From Craspedostauros australis (Eukaryota > Bacillariophyta > Bacillariophyceae > Mastogloiales > Achnanthaceae): 64,000 nt of DNA. The position numbers and the translations under genes were made by a program. The notes under the pieces were generated by a model. The model made no database searches. It was not told the origin of the DNA and was given only the letters and a program-made list of their open reading frames with translations. Below are positions 63,557 through 64,000 of the stretch, piece after piece. Location of the stretch: assembly GCA_026770025.1 (NCBI GenBank), contig JAMXDE010000021.1:124001-188000 (forward strand), in the 5' to 3' direction. The number at the start of each line of letters is the position of its first letter. Positions within the stretch are counted from its first letter, which is position 1.

Positions 63557-64000
63557 ATGAACAAACTCATCCAGGACATTTCAGATGTGGCTGCACAGGC
63601 AGTTAGCGATCATGGCAAGGATGCTGCCCGGCTTCTCACTGGCACGATCATTCTTACAATTGCGATGGAGGTGTGGTGCATCGACACCGTGAAGGGGCTC
63701 CTATCTCAGCCCAAGGGGAAAGACTTGTACATGAAGGGAATTGCAGCCAACATCCTGTACCTCGTCATTCTGGGTGTTCCAGGCTTCATCATCTCTTGCA
63801 TGATTGCGATCGATGAACATGCCCTGGACATTCATCGGCAGATACTCAGCGTTGCTTGCTTCCTCTTTGGGCACGGAGCGCAGTACTACGTCATCCACAA
63901 GGCGTTCCACGAATACCCCGCGCTGTACAAATACCACAAGTTCCACCATCAGTTCAACGTCTACGCCCCGCCAAGCGCAGCCAACGCTGTGTCGTTCACA
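63557..64000 (+). CDS. fatty-acid hydroxylase superfamily protein, copy C (cut by window edge)
   Basis: 148 codons from the ATG, still open at the window end. The N terminus matches copy B (NKLIQDISDVAAQAVSDHG); histidine clusters HKAFH and HKFHH are present. Residues 87-107 differ from both A and B (DEHALDIHRQ and SVACFLFGHG versus DEQGMDIHRQ and SVVCVLLGHG). It is the continuation of the right arm of the inverted duplication. Confidence 0.85.
   Translation, partial: MNKLIQDISDVAAQAVSDHGKDAARLLTGTIILTIAMEVWCIDTVKGLLSQPKGKDLYMKGIAANILYLVILGVPGFIISCMIAIDEHALDIHRQILSVACFLFGHGAQYYVIHKAFHEYPALYKYHKFHHQFNVYAPPSAANAVSFT

Larger units (their letters stand above)
60877..64000 (-). repeat. right arm of inverted segmental duplication
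   Basis: Inverted copy of 27029-30507, open at the window edge. About 30.4 kb of unique and mobile sequence lies between the arms. Confidence 0.9.

Noticed and set aside
1-64000. CRISPR array, prophage or bacterial operon
   Set aside because: No spaced short repeats and no Shine-Dalgarno-led gene strings; introns and Pol III tRNA genes show eukaryotic DNA.

Overview
The window reads as nuclear DNA of a photosynthetic stramenopile, most likely a diatom or near relative. The evidence is: dense genes on both strands with GT-AG introns of about 200-325 bp; a secreted protein with the serine/threonine/proline 'PSxxPS' linkers and ACxGxxAC cysteine repeats common in diatoms; a protein ending in a VQPALGVLM membrane segment of the kind I associate with plastid proteins; Ty1/copia- and YR-type retrotransposons; and a long protein with acidic/tryptophan (DW) repeats. 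The species call is inference.

Region 1 (1-25 kb) is a normal gene island: a 1281-residue WW-domain protein (1984-5829, +), an SDR oxidoreductase (6154-7374, -), a STIMATE-family membrane protein in two exons (8345-9517, +), an orphan four-helix membrane protein in three exons (10503-11528, +), a CCCH zinc-finger/Smr protein (13104-15878, +), a two-exon diacylglycerol kinase (16015-19418, -), a divergent pair of RNA-modification genes (RluA-type pseudouridine synthase and MnmA/TRMU thiouridylase, 20172-23778), and a two-exon putative plastid membrane protein (23995-24992, -).

Region 2 (25.5-30.5 kb) has two tandem fatty-acid-hydroxylase-superfamily genes, a DDX47/Rrp3-type DEAD-box helicase and a tRNA-Asn(GUU) gene. 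The block from the second hydroxylase to the tRNA is repeated in inverted orientation at 60.9-64.0 kb, running off the window. Homology stops at the 5' end of the tRNA gene in both arms. Between the arms lie a decayed ABCG transporter (30.9-32.1 kb), a secreted two-module cysteine-rich protein with a tandem-duplicated promoter region (34.1-37.6 kb), an orphan ORF pair (38.05-38.82 kb), nested retroelements (39.6-55.0 kb), a DUF4442-like protein, a secreted transglutaminase-like protein and an ankyrin-repeat remnant.

Region 3 (39.6-55.0 kb) is layered. A copia-type LTR element (39641-47282, -) has two 705-bp LTRs that look identical around a heavily broken interior. It abuts a YR (DIRS/Ngaro-like) retrotransposon (about 47.3-55.0 kb, +). 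The RT/RNase H frame of that element is interrupted by a 663-bp non-coding LTR element of TRIM type (52752-53414, -). The TRIM has 207-bp direct repeats, a polypurine tract, a 4-bp target duplication and a 13-nt primer site that matches tRNA-Asn nucleotides 27-39, the end of a 5' half-tRNA. Each of its repeats also carries a tRNA-like unit with Pol III A and B boxes. This is the most novel item I see: a TRIM with a tRNA-like gene in its LTR (comparable in plan to plant Cassandra, which carries 5S), apparently primed by half of the same tRNA-Asn that sits at the breakpoints of the inverted duplication.
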